Shown here in pieces: positions 51,084 to 61,108 of a DNA stretch of 64,000 bases; position 1 is the first letter of the stretch, and each line of letters opens with the position of its first letter. The stretch comes from Trichomonas vaginalis G3 (Eukaryota > Parabasalia > Trichomonadida > Trichomonadidae): assembly GCF_026262505.1 (NCBI RefSeq), contig NC_067207.1, forward strand, positions 3,418,252 to 3,482,251. The letters run 5' to 3'. The notes below the pieces were generated by a model. That model did not search any database and was not told the origin of the DNA. It saw only the letters and a program-made list of their open reading frames with translations. Made by a program: the position numbers and the translations under genes.

Positions 51084-52310
51084 TCAACTTCTTTTTGTCA
51101 CTTTGGTACTATGAGAAATAAGCAGATCTTCGATTTCTTTGTAATTATTTTCAATTGCAATTTTAAGAGCAGTTTTTCCATTATTAGTTTTTGCATTGAT
51201 ATCAATTCCATTAGAAATAAGAAGTTCTGCAATATCTTTATTATTATTTCTTGTTGCGATGTGAAGAGCAGTTCCTCCATTTATATCTTTTGCATTAATA
51301 TTTGCATGATGATCTATTAAAATATTTATTATTTCTTTACTATTTTTAATGGTGGCATAATGAAGAGCAGCAAATCCGTATTTATCTTTTGTATTAATTT
51401 CAGCATCATGTGCAATCAAATATTCAACAAGAGAAGGAATATTAAATAGAGGAGAATAAACAAGACATTTGTGCATATCAAGAGTTTGATCTAAATAAAT
51501 TAAAAAGGCTTGAAGGTTGTTATAATATCCACAATGATATAAATCAATTGCAATTTCGTATTCATTCATTAGGAAAGTAATAAAGTCAACATTATGCGAA
51601 ATAATTGCATATCTCATGCATTCATAATCTGGTGATTGAATTTTCAAACATTCGCTCATTATCTCTTGGTTTCCACCCAAGAATGAATTCCAAAGGCATT
51701 TCTTGGTTATCTCTGAGTTGAATTTTGATCTCAATAATTTAAAACAATTAACAGCACCATGATAACAACATAATTCAAGTAATGAATTTGGAGCATTAAA
51801 TGGATAAAATTCACTTTTCAGACTTTGATCTTTATCAAACCCAGGTCTTTCTGCGTATATTATTAATGATTGTTTGTCATCATTCATTATTGCTCTGTAA
51901 ACCGTGTTTTCTTCATGAACTTCCAATGAATAATTTTCATCTTCATATCGACCAAATTCGGAATCGCTTTTATTTTCATCATCTAATACTATTCCATATT
52001 CTTTATATACGAAGTAATTAAAAATGGTTGAGTTACTCTTAATTTCTGTGAGATGATATTCTTCAAATATCTTTTTGAATATTAACCAATATGATTTGAA
52101 GTAGCGGTTATTAAATTTAGATATATCAATGATATTCGCTAACATCTGAGATGGCGGAAAAACATTGGTTTCGATCAAATTAATTTTGATATCTTGATAA
52201 ATTTTATCTATTTGGTCTTCATTAGATGAGGATAGCTTGTACAATGCGTCATAGGCATTAACATAGTCTTTATTTCTTTCCATTAGATCTGTATAATGGC
52301 TTTTTCTCAT
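51084..52310 (-). CDS. Ankyrin-repeat protein with the trichomonad-type (DUF3447-like) N-terminal region
   Basis: 408 residues. Residues 1-115 are the helical N-terminal region common in trichomonad ankyrin proteins (KDYVNAYDALYKLSSSNEDQ; FNNRYFKSYWLIFKKIFEEY), closely paralleled by the fragment at 60752. A degenerate middle (about 150-300; NSLLELCCYHGAVNCFKLLR) leads to regular repeats: ALHYATIKNSKEIINILIDH, ALHIATRNNNKDIAELLISN and ALKIAIENNYKEIEDLLISH. These belong to one of the largest trichomonad families, of unknown partners. On the coding strand TGTCACTTTT (52327-52336) ends 16 bases before the ATG. Its stop is 75 bases from copy C. Confidence 0.88.
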   Translation of the reverse strand: MRKSHYTDLMERNKDYVNAYDALYKLSSSNEDQIDKIYQDIKINLIETNVFPPSQMLANIIDISKFNNRYFKSYWLIFKKIFEEYHLTEIKSNSTIFNYFVYKEYGIVLDDENKSDSEFGRYEDENYSLEVHEENTVYRAIMNDDKQSLIIYAERPGFDKDQSLKSEFYPFNAPNSLLELCCYHGAVNCFKLLRSKFNSEITKKCLWNSFLGGNQEIMSECLKIQSPDYECMRYAIISHNVDFITFLMNEYEIAIDLYHCGYYNNLQAFLIYLDQTLDMHKCLVYSPLFNIPSLVEYLIAHDAEINTKDKYGFAALHYATIKNSKEIINILIDHHANINAKDINGGTALHIATRNNNKDIAELLISNGIDINAKTNNGKTALKIAIENNYKEIEDLLISHSTKVTKRS

Positions 52311-53185
52311 TGCAAAATGAAATGATAAAAGTGACAGTCTTTTTTCTTTATTTGTTCAAAGCCAAATCATGATCTTTATATATTTTATGCAAATTATAGC
52401 GCTTTTTTCAAGTGGCATGTCACTTCCCTTATTTAACCATTCTGAGGAGATATTTAATCTGAACATTTTCCAGAAGAGAATATTAGTATAATTATTGTTG
52501 GAAATTATTCATATGAATAGCATATATTGTATTGTCAAGTAAGAAGAGACTAGATATGAAAATCATAAGATTCAATTTTTCAAGAATATGTGTAATGGTG
52601 ACATTTGGATAGGCTGAATTGCATTTGTGTCTTTTATACTACTTGATATTTTATACTGAAGCAAAAAATATATTATTTTTTTTTTCACTCGTAAAAATAA
52701 AAATAAACATTACCGTAAGGCTATATCTGAATGGGTTGAAACAGTATATCATTGTTGAGTAGTTACATATATCTGGGCGAATAATTTTAAAATAAAGTAA
52801 GGAGATTAGATATTTTTTGGAGAAATATGGCTCACCTAGATACAAATAAGTAATTTATTAACAATGTGGTGTCTCATGTAACCCGAATTTCGGAGTTCAC
52901 AATTTTTGAATAACCTATACAATTAATTGATTCAGTGGTTTCCAATATAATAGAGTCAGAAAACGATCATATTTAAATTCTAATCAATAAAGTTTCTTAT
53001 CCTAAATCAGTTTTGAATCTTACCTGATATTTGAATGGTTATATGTCAGATTATGCCAGTCCTTGCTTTTGAAGAATATGTAAAGTATTTGCATTTCCAA
53101 TATCATTGTATTTACAAACGATGAAATTCTCTGAAATTTTCAATGGGCAAATTACTGAATTTCGCTAATCAGAAAATCACATCAC
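52311..53185. other. Divergent intergenic region
   Basis: 875 bases between the ankyrin gene and the membrane-protein gene. The TGTCACTTTT core (complement at 52327) serves the ankyrin gene. No gene is recognised; a 64-codon frame at 52845-52651 (-) is not convincing. Confidence 0.4.
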
Positions 53186-54709
53186 ATGATTCCTTTCCTT
53201 CTCTGCCAACAGTCCATAGATATTGAAATATGGAAGACTTTTTCATATCAGCCCAAGTCGAATATTGTATATTCTGTAGATAAGATTCCTCTTTATCGAC
53301 CAATCCAATTAAACTTTTCATATCCAAATTTCAAGAATTTCTTCGTCACCATTGTTAACATCGAGTCAAACGGCCCCGTAATGGTATATGATCATAAGAA
53401 CATGTCATATCCTTTCGCATCATCGACTGATGCTAACAAATATGTAATTTTCTATGCCAAAAACAATGTTTCTCAATTTGATGTCGTTCCTTTACTCAAA
53501 GGTGGTCAATATATGAACATTACTTACCAACAAATTGTTATGGAATCAGATAGTGAGATACAATTTGATATGTATGTTAGTAACACTGTTTACGACGCGA
53601 CTAAATATGAAAGAAAAGATTCATATGTATTTATATCACAATTATCAACAAATCTCAAATATGACTACTTTGAAGCTAATATAGGAGGAGGACAAGATAA
53701 TACTCCATTTCCAGGTCAAGCAATTCTAAATTTTGATCAAAATTTGATCCCTAAACAGTTTGGTAGACATAAAACTGGAGCGATTGATTCTGTTTTCTAC
53801 TTCGGTTATATGCCACCAGATAAGGCTACAACTATGTATTGCAGACTCTCAGCAACAACTAACACTCTTAAATATGGTGGAAAAAGCACATTGAGATTAA
53901 ATCATATGAATATCAAGAATTATGGAACAGGGCAAACATGACCAGTTACAGAATATGTAATGCCAGATTATGATCCATTACCACCAGAACCAGATAATTC
54001 AACAACAGGAGGTGGTAATGAAAGTGGTGGTGACACTAATGTACCATTTAATCCAACAGTAAAGAAATTCCTGATATTCTGGATCGTTGTTACAATTGTT
54101 GAATTTATTATTATTTTGGTTTTCTTATTCGCTTGTCCTAATCGCTTCTATAGATCAGGTATTTTGTGCAATGTTTGTTATGATTGCTGCTGTAATAGAA
54201 CAGAACATTTGCAAGAATTTTATGAAAATCATCATAGACATTTCTGTTCTAACTATTGCGGATTATTGGGATGCGCATTAGGTTGCAACGTGAGCGGTAA
54301 ATATGGAAACATATTTGATTTATTCTGCTACAGATGTGGATGTGATTGTGATGATGCTGTTCCAATCAAATGTCCAGAATGCTCATGTGATTATACATGG
54401 CTATGTTTCTGCTCAAGTTGGTGGAATATGGTTAAGCAATCCCCATTAGATGTGATGTTCATTATTTATTGCATCATTATCTTTATCTTCATTTTAATTA
54501 CAGGCCCAATTTCATTAACTTACATTTTATTAACAGTCTCAAGTGCTCAAGCAAGATCAGAACTTGCATTTGAATCTACATTTTTGAAAGATCCGAAATA
54601 TTACGAAGAATATAAGAAATCAAATCCAAAGAAGAAACAAACAAGAAATGTCACAGAAATGGCCCTTAATGAAGAAGACGCACAAACAGAGAAAACATTT
54701 TATTCTTAA
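53186..54709 (+). CDS. Membrane protein with Cys-rich loop, interrupted by an in-frame TGA
   Basis: Two open frames (53186-53941 and 53942-54709) are in the same phase, separated by one TGA at 53939-53941. Together they make 507 codons. The first part starts with a short hydrophobic segment (MIPFLLCQQS) and has an extracellular-type region (FVTIVNIESNGPVMVYDHKN). The second part has a Gly/Ser/Thr linker (NSTTGGGNESGGDTNVPF), a membrane span (FLIFWIVVTIVEFIIILVFL), and a Cys-rich loop (CNVCYDCCCNRTEHLQEFYE ... CPECSCDY, about 20 Cys). A second span (DVMFIIYCIIIFIFILITGP) and a charged tail follow. Stop readthrough, a young null allele and a sequence error are all possible. The family is unknown and probably trichomonad-specific. 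Confidence 0.65.
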
Positions 54710-54780
54710 ATCGAATAAACATTGAGTTTAGTTATTTTAATACCAAATAAGCGAGTTTTTTTTTGTCGAATCCACTTAAT

Positions 54781-55010
54781 TTATTTAGTAGTTTCATGAA
54801 TGATTATGTATTCAAATATCTTATGATTATTGTTTTCCATTGCAATATGAACATAACAGTCTATTAAATATACGCATACAGCATTTTCAAAAACGTTTTC
54901 TGTTCTATTATTCTTTCCTGCAATTTGAAAAGCTTCAATACCATTTTATTAGACATTAGCTTGATTAGTAAATATACATACAGCTATGGCTTCGTAGAGA
55001 GCTTGGTACT
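54781..55010 (-). pseudogene. Ankyrin-repeat gene relic
   Basis: The minus strand reads YQALYEAIAVCIFTNQANV, two stops, then NGIEAFQIAGKNNRTENVFE, NAVCVYLIDCYVHIAMENNN and HKIFEYIIIHETTK followed by a stop, the spacing of trichomonad ankyrin repeats. There is no start codon or upstream domain, so it is a decayed C-terminal piece. Confidence 0.5.
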
Positions 55011-55296
55011 TTTAAATATTTGCATACAAATTGTTGGAATACTGTGAGAATAAAATACCTTGATTTATGTCATTAGTTGTAAGGAATTATTAATTAATTA
55101 TATTAATATCATTGGCATTGAGTAGTTGAATCTTGTATGATACATTAAAAATCTTAGTATAGTCTTTATTCAAATTCATTGTACCAAAATAAGAAATTTT
55201 GTTTATATGTGATGAGAGTTTCCTATTGATCCCATATCTTTTCAAAACAAATGATCTGCATATTATTTATACTAATCATTTAATGAATTACTTTTA
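55011..55296. other. Spacer upstream of the B55 gene
   Basis: AT-rich; the left part may be further decayed ankyrin sequence. No intact feature. Confidence 0.3.
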
Positions 55297-55310
55297 ATGA
55301 TTTTGGTCAA

Positions 55311-55323
55311 AAAAGTGACAGAA
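55311..55323 (+). promoter_or_regulatory. AAAAGTGACA core motif before the B55 gene
   Basis: The exact 10-mer at 55311-55320 ends three bases before ATG 55324. It would be inside the coding region if translation began at the upstream in-frame ATG 55297, which favours 55324. Confidence 0.55.
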
Positions 55324-56496
55324 ATGGAGTTTGAAACAACAAAAGTATTTGGCGAAAGAGGTTTAGATGCACCTTTGAATGACGATGACTTTATTTCTGC
55401 ATTACAATTTAATCAAACAGGCAATTTTCTTGCAACAGGCGATGTTTCTGGTCGTGCTGTTATATTTAGATACACAAATAAAAACCAGATAGAATTTGTT
55501 ACACAAATGCATGCCCACAAATCAGAATTTGACTATCTCCGATCAGTTTTGAGCGAGCCAAGAGTTTGTGCCATCAGATGGATTCCAAAAACAGACTTAA
55601 ATCCTCTATTTCTTACAACAAACATGCACGAGACGAAATTATGGAAATTAACTCAAACTCCTCGACCTACTTGGGATAATTTCGATCAAAATCAGCCAAA
55701 TAATACTTTTCTCTTTCCAAAACTTAAATCTTACGAGGTAAAATACGAAGCAGTCCAGCTCAAAAAGTTCTTCGATGTTGAAACAGAGTTCCTAGTATCA
55801 ATAGAAGCCTTATATGACCAAACATCTTTCTTGATGGTAGATGTTGGTTGTGTAAGACTTTGGGATATGAATAGAGATGTTCCTCCTGTATTTACATACA
55901 GAACTAACTCTTCTCGTGTAGAATTAACAGCTTCTGCCGTTACAAATCAAATACCATATGCAATTCTCATTTCAGACGATCAGGGATATATTAAAATGCT
56001 TGATATGCGTCAACAGTCTTCGAATTTATCCGCAGCAGCTACTATGAACGTACAATCTGCAGTAGATAAATCAACATTTACAAATGGATGCCAATACGTG
56101 TCCTCTATCAGATTTTTGAACGATGGAGTACACTTCTTATCCAGAATATTCGGTCACTGCATGGTCTGGGACCTCAGAAACCCAAGTCAAGCAGAAGCCG
56201 CTATAGAAGTTCAGTCTTTTCCAGGTAGAATGAACTTGGTTGTCCACAAGGGATACTGCAGAGACTATTTCATATCGTCTGTGCTCCCGACTGATGAAAT
56301 TATCTCAGGAAAATACGGAAATGAGTACTGCGTTTGGGATTGGAAGAATAATAAGTCGTATGACTTCATTGCTGGAGCGCAAAAAGTTGATAATATCGAC
56401 TTCTCCAGGAGAATCGGAGTTGTTGAAGCTCATCCACTAGAAAATGTTGTTGCAGTCGCTTCATCAACGGCGCTATATGTTCAGGCTAAGAAATAA
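55324..56496 (+). CDS. PP2A regulatory subunit B55 (PR55) WD40 protein
   Basis: 390 residues (MEFETTKVFGERGLDAPLND). B55 binds the PP2A scaffold and recruits substrates, notably mitotic phosphoproteins. Landmarks of the seven-blade propeller are FLATGDVSGRAVIFRY, the family-specific MHAHKSEFDYLRSVLSEPRV (QSHEPEFDYLKSLEIEEKI in animals), AIRWIPKTDLNPLFLTTNMH, ETKLWKL, GCVRLWDMNRDVPPVFTYRT and HCMVWDLRNPSQ, ending in FSRRIGVVEAHPLENVVAVA. At 390 residues it is slightly shorter than animal B55 (about 447). The upstream ATG at 55297 would add nine residues but lies before the core motif. With the B'' subunit at 27571 this window encodes two PP2A regulators. Confidence 0.9.
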   Translation: MEFETTKVFGERGLDAPLNDDDFISALQFNQTGNFLATGDVSGRAVIFRYTNKNQIEFVTQMHAHKSEFDYLRSVLSEPRVCAIRWIPKTDLNPLFLTTNMHETKLWKLTQTPRPTWDNFDQNQPNNTFLFPKLKSYEVKYEAVQLKKFFDVETEFLVSIEALYDQTSFLMVDVGCVRLWDMNRDVPPVFTYRTNSSRVELTASAVTNQIPYAILISDDQGYIKMLDMRQQSSNLSAAATMNVQSAVDKSTFTNGCQYVSSIRFLNDGVHFLSRIFGHCMVWDLRNPSQAEAAIEVQSFPGRMNLVVHKGYCRDYFISSVLPTDEIISGKYGNEYCVWDWKNNKSYDFIAGAQKVDNIDFSRRIGVVEAHPLENVVAVASSTALYVQAKK

Positions 56497-56764
56497 AGGT
56501 TTTTGTGTAATTACTATTCAAAAATAATCAACTTTTTTGTATAATTTACCAATTTAATTTTGGAATATTGCAATTTTAATGAAAATCTCGACAATATTTG
56601 TATTTTTAACACTATTCAAAGATATTTCATACTGAATTTATTTCGGTTTGCAAAACATATTTTGAGATCTTCAATTCAACTTCAAAAATATCGATTGTTT
56701 TGATATTAATTTTCTTTTTTTAAACGCATCATTAAATAAAATAAGAGAAAATTTGGAAATTTGA

Positions 56765-58147
56765 TTACCAATCTTCGGATGAATCGTCATCTGAATCAGC
56801 TGATTGATCATCATCAGAAGCAGCAACATCAGCTCTTATAGAAGCCATGTATTGAAGAAGCTCTCCGACAGATAATGAATTTGGATCCACATCTTTCTTT
56901 GGCTCGTCCTTTGGTTTGCACACAGAGAACTTCCTTAGCTTGAAGTTTCCTTGTTTGATGAGATCCAAGTGATTTGAGGCACCTCCACTTTGAGAAATAG
57001 TCACTGTAGCAGGCGGCTTTGGAATAGATGGTGGAGGTGGTGCAGGGACCGAAGGAGGCGGTGGTGGCGGTGGAGCTGCAGGTGCAGGTGGTGGCGGTGG
57101 AGCTGCAGGTGCAGGTGGTGGAGGTGGTGCAGCAGGAGCAGAAGGAGCTTGTGGTGCACGAGCAGCAGGGGCTTGTGGTGCACGAGCAGCAGGGGCTGGA
57201 GCTGCTTTTGGAGGTGGAGCCTTCTTTTCTTTTGACTTTCCCCATCTGAGTTTTTTCTCTTTCTTTTCTGGTTCTGGAGCAGCCTCTGGTTGAGCAACTG
57301 GAGTTGGAACTGGATCTGGAAGTTGGATTGGCTTTGGAGGAGGTCTTGGAGCTCTCTTCCTTTGTTCTGGTGTAGAAAGTGTTGCAGGTTTGATGGCTGA
57401 AGAAGCAAATAATGCAGCATCATCACTTGAACTTATCGAAGTTTTGAAGGAAAGCCTGTTATTCCAGCCCTGAATCTTTCCAATTGGTGGTGGCTGTTGA
57501 ACAATTGTTGGCAGAGGCAAGATTTTGACAATCATCACATTCTTTCCTTGTTCAGACTTCTGATCGATATCATCTTGTTCTTTCCTGTGTCTATATCCAC
57601 CTTTATGTCTCCTATTTACTAAGTTTTGACAATCTCTAAGCATTTCTTCTCTGAACATATCCATGAATGCGGAAGGATTTGTAATATATTTATCAAGATT
57701 TTGATAATCTGGTATGAGAGGCTTCCAAGCTGCAAGTGTTGGTGCCGGTTTCGAAATAGAGTAAAGAACTTTGACAAGATTACTTTTGATCTCCATTGAA
57801 ACATTATCTTCGGGCTTCGCTAATGGAGGATACATTTGTTGGCAGAGGTTTTTGTTAAATGAGTGTGCTGGAGCTTTGCTAAGCTTCTCTACACATAAAG
57901 GAACTTTTTGTTTAACTGCTTGCACCTTTGTGTGAAGATTTTGAATTCTTTGTTGAACATCTGTAAAATCTTTATTGATATCTGACCATATAATGTTCGA
58001 AATATTTTCTAACTCGTCTAATTGCTGCATAAGTCCGATTGCGTAGTAGTATCCAAGTTTGTTAAACAAGATCGTTGGATCTTGGTTAGTGAATTTGGAT
58101 GGTTCAGTGATTAAAGAGAAAGGAGTAACAGAGAGAGCAGGGAACAT
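56765..58147 (-). CDS. SCAR/WAVE protein, Arp2/3 activator
   Basis: 460 residues from ATG 58147 (MFPALSVTPFSLITEPSKFT). The in-frame extension to 58237 is AT-rich and looks untranslated. The N-terminal SCAR homology region includes LFNKLGYYYAIGLMQQLDEL, a coil (DVQQRIQNLHTKVQAVKQKV), and YITNPSAFMDMFREEMLRDC followed by a basic stretch (NRRHKGGYRHRKEQ), equivalent to YTNPSYFFDLWKEKMLQD in animal WAVE. A long proline region (APPPPPPPSVPAPPPPSIPK) follows. The C terminus has a WH2-like HLDLIKQGNFKLRKF, a central region and an acidic end ASDDDQSADSDDDSSEDW with the terminal Trp that contacts Arp2/3. It drives branched actin in amoeboid spreading. Confidence 0.85.
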   Translation of the reverse strand: MFPALSVTPFSLITEPSKFTNQDPTILFNKLGYYYAIGLMQQLDELENISNIIWSDINKDFTDVQQRIQNLHTKVQAVKQKVPLCVEKLSKAPAHSFNKNLCQQMYPPLAKPEDNVSMEIKSNLVKVLYSISKPAPTLAAWKPLIPDYQNLDKYITNPSAFMDMFREEMLRDCQNLVNRRHKGGYRHRKEQDDIDQKSEQGKNVMIVKILPLPTIVQQPPPIGKIQGWNNRLSFKTSISSSDDAALFASSAIKPATLSTPEQRKRAPRPPPKPIQLPDPVPTPVAQPEAAPEPEKKEKKLRWGKSKEKKAPPPKAAPAPAARAPQAPAARAPQAPSAPAAPPPPPAPAAPPPPPAPAAPPPPPPPSVPAPPPPSIPKPPATVTISQSGGASNHLDLIKQGNFKLRKFSVCKPKDEPKKDVDPNSLSVGELLQYMASIRADVAASDDDQSADSDDDSSEDW

Positions 58148-59836
58148 ATAATTGAGGTGATGTTGTAAATTAAATTTAATATTTTTTATTGAATTTTGTT
58201 TATTCAAAATTTTTTCAGAGCGAACATGAATCTTCAAAAATAATAATCAATAAGAAAAATAGTTAAAAAATATTGCATTAAAATATTGATATTGAGTCGA
58301 TTCAAATAAAATTCGGCGTAAAAAATTAATCGCCATGTAAACATTTTTAATATACGCATTACCAATAAAATGGTAGGAAAATAATAATTAAAAAAAGTAT
58401 AACTGTTTATTTATTCATAAATTACACATAAAGGACAATTCGAACTATTTTTAAGATCATATGTCAGCTCATTGCATTATCTTAGTCACAAAATCTTTGC
58501 TTTGCAATGAGTTGACAAGTTTTTATCATTAGATTTCAAAGATTCGAAAAATTTACACATGAAGTATTATTGTGGTCCTTATATAAATAGAATCTAATAA
58601 AATAGTTTACTCAAGCTTTTATGCACTCGCTATAAATTCGTGACTCAAAATTAGATATTTTTCAAAGGTGACCAAACTATTTTTTGAAAGTCCGCCATAA
58701 CTTTAATGGTACTATTTCAGCGTGTACAATGAATACAAAAATTCTAAGAGTGCCACATAAAATAGTACTTTAGACTTGAGTTAATGCTACCAAGCAAATG
58801 TTAAAAAGATGACTTTAGTGTTTTGATAATCAAAGATTAAAATCATTATTGTCTAAATCAATAATCATAACGACAGAAGTTAATGTTTTTTCATAAGTGC
58901 TTTAAATCCACTTTTAAAAGTATACCTCAAAAATCAAAATATCAAAAAAAAATTGGCCGATAGGTTTGGCTTTAATTTTTGTCTGCTTTTATGATTTGAT
59001 ATGGATGTTATAATTTTAAAAGTTGAGCCAAATTCACCAATAGATTTTTGAGATTTGCAAATACTCAATAATTTTCAGCGTGTTATCTTTTATTAAAAGA
59101 ACTATTTGGTTTCAGTATCATATAAATTGATATTTACTTTCTATTTGAACCTTCATTTAGCTAATGATTTAATAATACAGATTTCATCTAGTCCTTATAA
59201 GAGAATTTTGAATTTGTTATAATAAAAAAACAAACAGATATAGCTTACACTTCTATAATAAAGATACCTTTTATAGAAATCAGTATGAAATGTGTTTTGG
59301 CTTATTGGAAGCATATCAGACATAATCGCCATAATCAAAAAATCTATATACCCAATAAGTAATAAATTTGTCGATATAGATTTTCCATAAAATTAGTTTT
59401 TAGTCTGATCTTAAAATAAATTTAATTTTTTATAAAAAAAATCACATTTAAAAGTACCTTTTTAGTAGCTCGAAATCCTGTTGGTGGATTTCGGGCGTAC
59501 TTCAAAATTAGCTTTTCTTCTACATATGCAAGCTATATTTTAAATATGGAGCAAATCGGATCGGCGAAAGGAGTTTAGTTACCTTTTATTTTTCAAGTTC
59601 AAAATCTAATCATTAAGCAGAAATAAGCAAAATTCAACAATCACATGCACAATCAAAGAATTAAGTTAGCCGGAAACAGATTCTATTAATGATTTCTCCA
59701 AAATGTATTAGCAAAAAGGACTTTTCTTGCCTCTTTATTTCAAAATGTTTACAATACAATGCCACACTGTTTTCATAAAACTAACGATTGGAGTAAGATA
59801 AATTTTTTTTTCAATTTGATTCAAAAATTGGATTGA
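58148..59836. other. 1.7-kb intergenic region, no gene recognised
   Basis: AT-rich between two divergent genes. CTTTAAATCCACTTTTAAAAG (about 58900) and TAAAAGTACCTTTTTAGTA (about 59450) are short imperfect inverted repeats. I find no paired terminal repeats or target duplication that would mark an element, and no coding frame. Confidence 0.35.
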
Positions 59837-60529
59837 ATGCCGTGTTGTTCAAAGATACCAAAGAATAAAGAGCTTAAAGTATTTGGTATCGGATTTGCTA
59901 TTATTAACGGCATCCAGTCAATTGCAGTTATGATTCTTTGCGCAGTTGCAGTTCATTATTTTGGAAAAACTAATATTAGCTCCTTTTTACCAGTAGATAT
60001 GATTTCTCTCTTTATCTCAGTTATTATTTTAGGATTTATTATCATTGTTGTAGGCTGGGTTGCTGCTGTAAACAATACTGGCCTTGGTTGGATCGTTTTT
60101 CATTGCTGCATGGCAGTTTTACTCATCATCGAAGTATTTTTGGTCGTATCTACATCAAGTTACAGTGGTTTTGTTAAGACAGTTTCAAATAACTGGTATT
60201 CTTTTGATGATCCAACAAAATACGAGCTTCAGTCAGATCTCAGTTGTTGCGGATTGTCAAATTCTACAGATTCTCCCGCTCTTCCATGCCCAGGATCTTC
60301 AACAAAACCATGTATGAAAGAATTGACTTCTTTATACAACAGAATCAAACGTATTACATCTACAGCTATGTTCGTATGCTTTATTTTTGGCATATTCATA
60401 GATATGTCAGGTTACGCTATGTGTATTAACCCAGAAAAGATATCTCTTGAAGAACAACAAGATGCAGATGCTGTCGATGTTTCTCTCATTGATGAGGAAG
60501 AAAACTTCAGAAATCCTTTCGTCATTTAA
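59837..60529 (+). CDS. Tetraspanin-like protein
   Basis: 230 residues, four membrane spans: about 15-41 (VFGIGFAIINGIQSIAVMIL), 55-80 (MISLFISVIILGFIIIVVGW), 86-108 (LGWIVFHCCMAVLLIIEVFL) and 174-195 (TAMFVCFIFGIFIDMSGYAM). The large loop between spans 3 and 4 holds the diagnostic CCG (SDLSCCGLSNSTD, residues about 136-138), followed by PALPCPGSSTKPC, giving paired cysteines. The N terminus MPCCSKIPKNKELK has juxtamembrane cysteines suited to palmitoylation. T. vaginalis tetraspanins sit at the plasma membrane and on exosomes and are linked to aggregation and adherence. The C-terminal tail is acidic. Confidence 0.88.
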   Translation: MPCCSKIPKNKELKVFGIGFAIINGIQSIAVMILCAVAVHYFGKTNISSFLPVDMISLFISVIILGFIIIVVGWVAAVNNTGLGWIVFHCCMAVLLIIEVFLVVSTSSYSGFVKTVSNNWYSFDDPTKYELQSDLSCCGLSNSTDSPALPCPGSSTKPCMKELTSLYNRIKRITSTAMFVCFIFGIFIDMSGYAMCINPEKISLEEQQDADAVDVSLIDEEENFRNPFVI

Positions 60530-60709
60530 TTTACATTTTCCTTGTTTTTACTTTTCAATTGAAGAGTGTTTGTTATATGATGTATAGATACTATATACTT
60601 ATTTGTTTATTATTTAAAGATTATTTGTTTTATATCTTTTACTTAATATTTTTAAAAATATACTCTAACGGAGCAAATTTGTACCATAATCTTTAGAGGA
60701 TAATGAAAA

Positions 60710-60736
60710 TTTTGTCATTTTTCCTGACGACAATAA
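60710..60736 (+). promoter_or_regulatory. Composite TGTCATTTTT / TGACGACAAT promoter motif
   Basis: TTTTGTCATTTTTCC is followed directly by TGACGACAATAA, 15 bases before the ATG at 60752. It differs at two positions from the 14204 copy upstream of the TM2 gene (TTTTGTCACTTTTCC then AGACGACAATAA). Confidence 0.6.
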
Positions 60737-60751
60737 ATTTTTATTATTTTC

Positions 60752-61108
60752 ATGAGTGCATTCCCTTATGATTTACTCATGAATTTTTTCAAAGATTATA
60801 ATGATATTATGAATAGATTGTACACGCTACATGTATCAAAAGAGGACGAAATCAACACTTTTTACGAAGATTTCATTAATAAATTATATAAATATACAGA
60901 TAAATATGAATTATCATACATCTTTGAGACAGTTTCAATGGCGGCAAAAGGGAATAATCGGTTTATTAAGTCTTATTTGATCTTAATGCAAAAGATTTTA
61001 GAAAAGCTTTGTCCTGATAAAATTAAAGGAGTTCCATCTGTTGGTCAATACATACTAAAGAATTATTTTGGGATTACAATAACAAATTCCTTTCAGTCGC
61101 AAAAGTAG
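60752..61108 (+). pseudogene. N-terminal fragment of a trichomonad ankyrin-family gene, cut off by the Maverick-like fossil
   Basis: 118 residues (MSAFPYDLLMNFFKDYNDIM) covering just the N-terminal region: LSYIFETVSMAAKGNNRFIK, SYLILMQKILEKLCPDKIKG, VPSVGQYILKNYFGITI. This parallels IDISKFNNRYFKSYWLIFKK and FNYFVYKEYGIVL of the 408-residue protein at 51084. It ends within a few residues of the region boundary where the family would go on to ankyrin repeats. The last residues (NSFQSQK) probably come from the element. It has an intact promoter-like motif, so a short protein could still be made. Confidence 0.7.

Noticed and set aside
56829-57426. Long open frames on both strands opposite the SCAR/WAVE proline region
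   Set aside because: Shadows of the repetitive proline/alanine codons.
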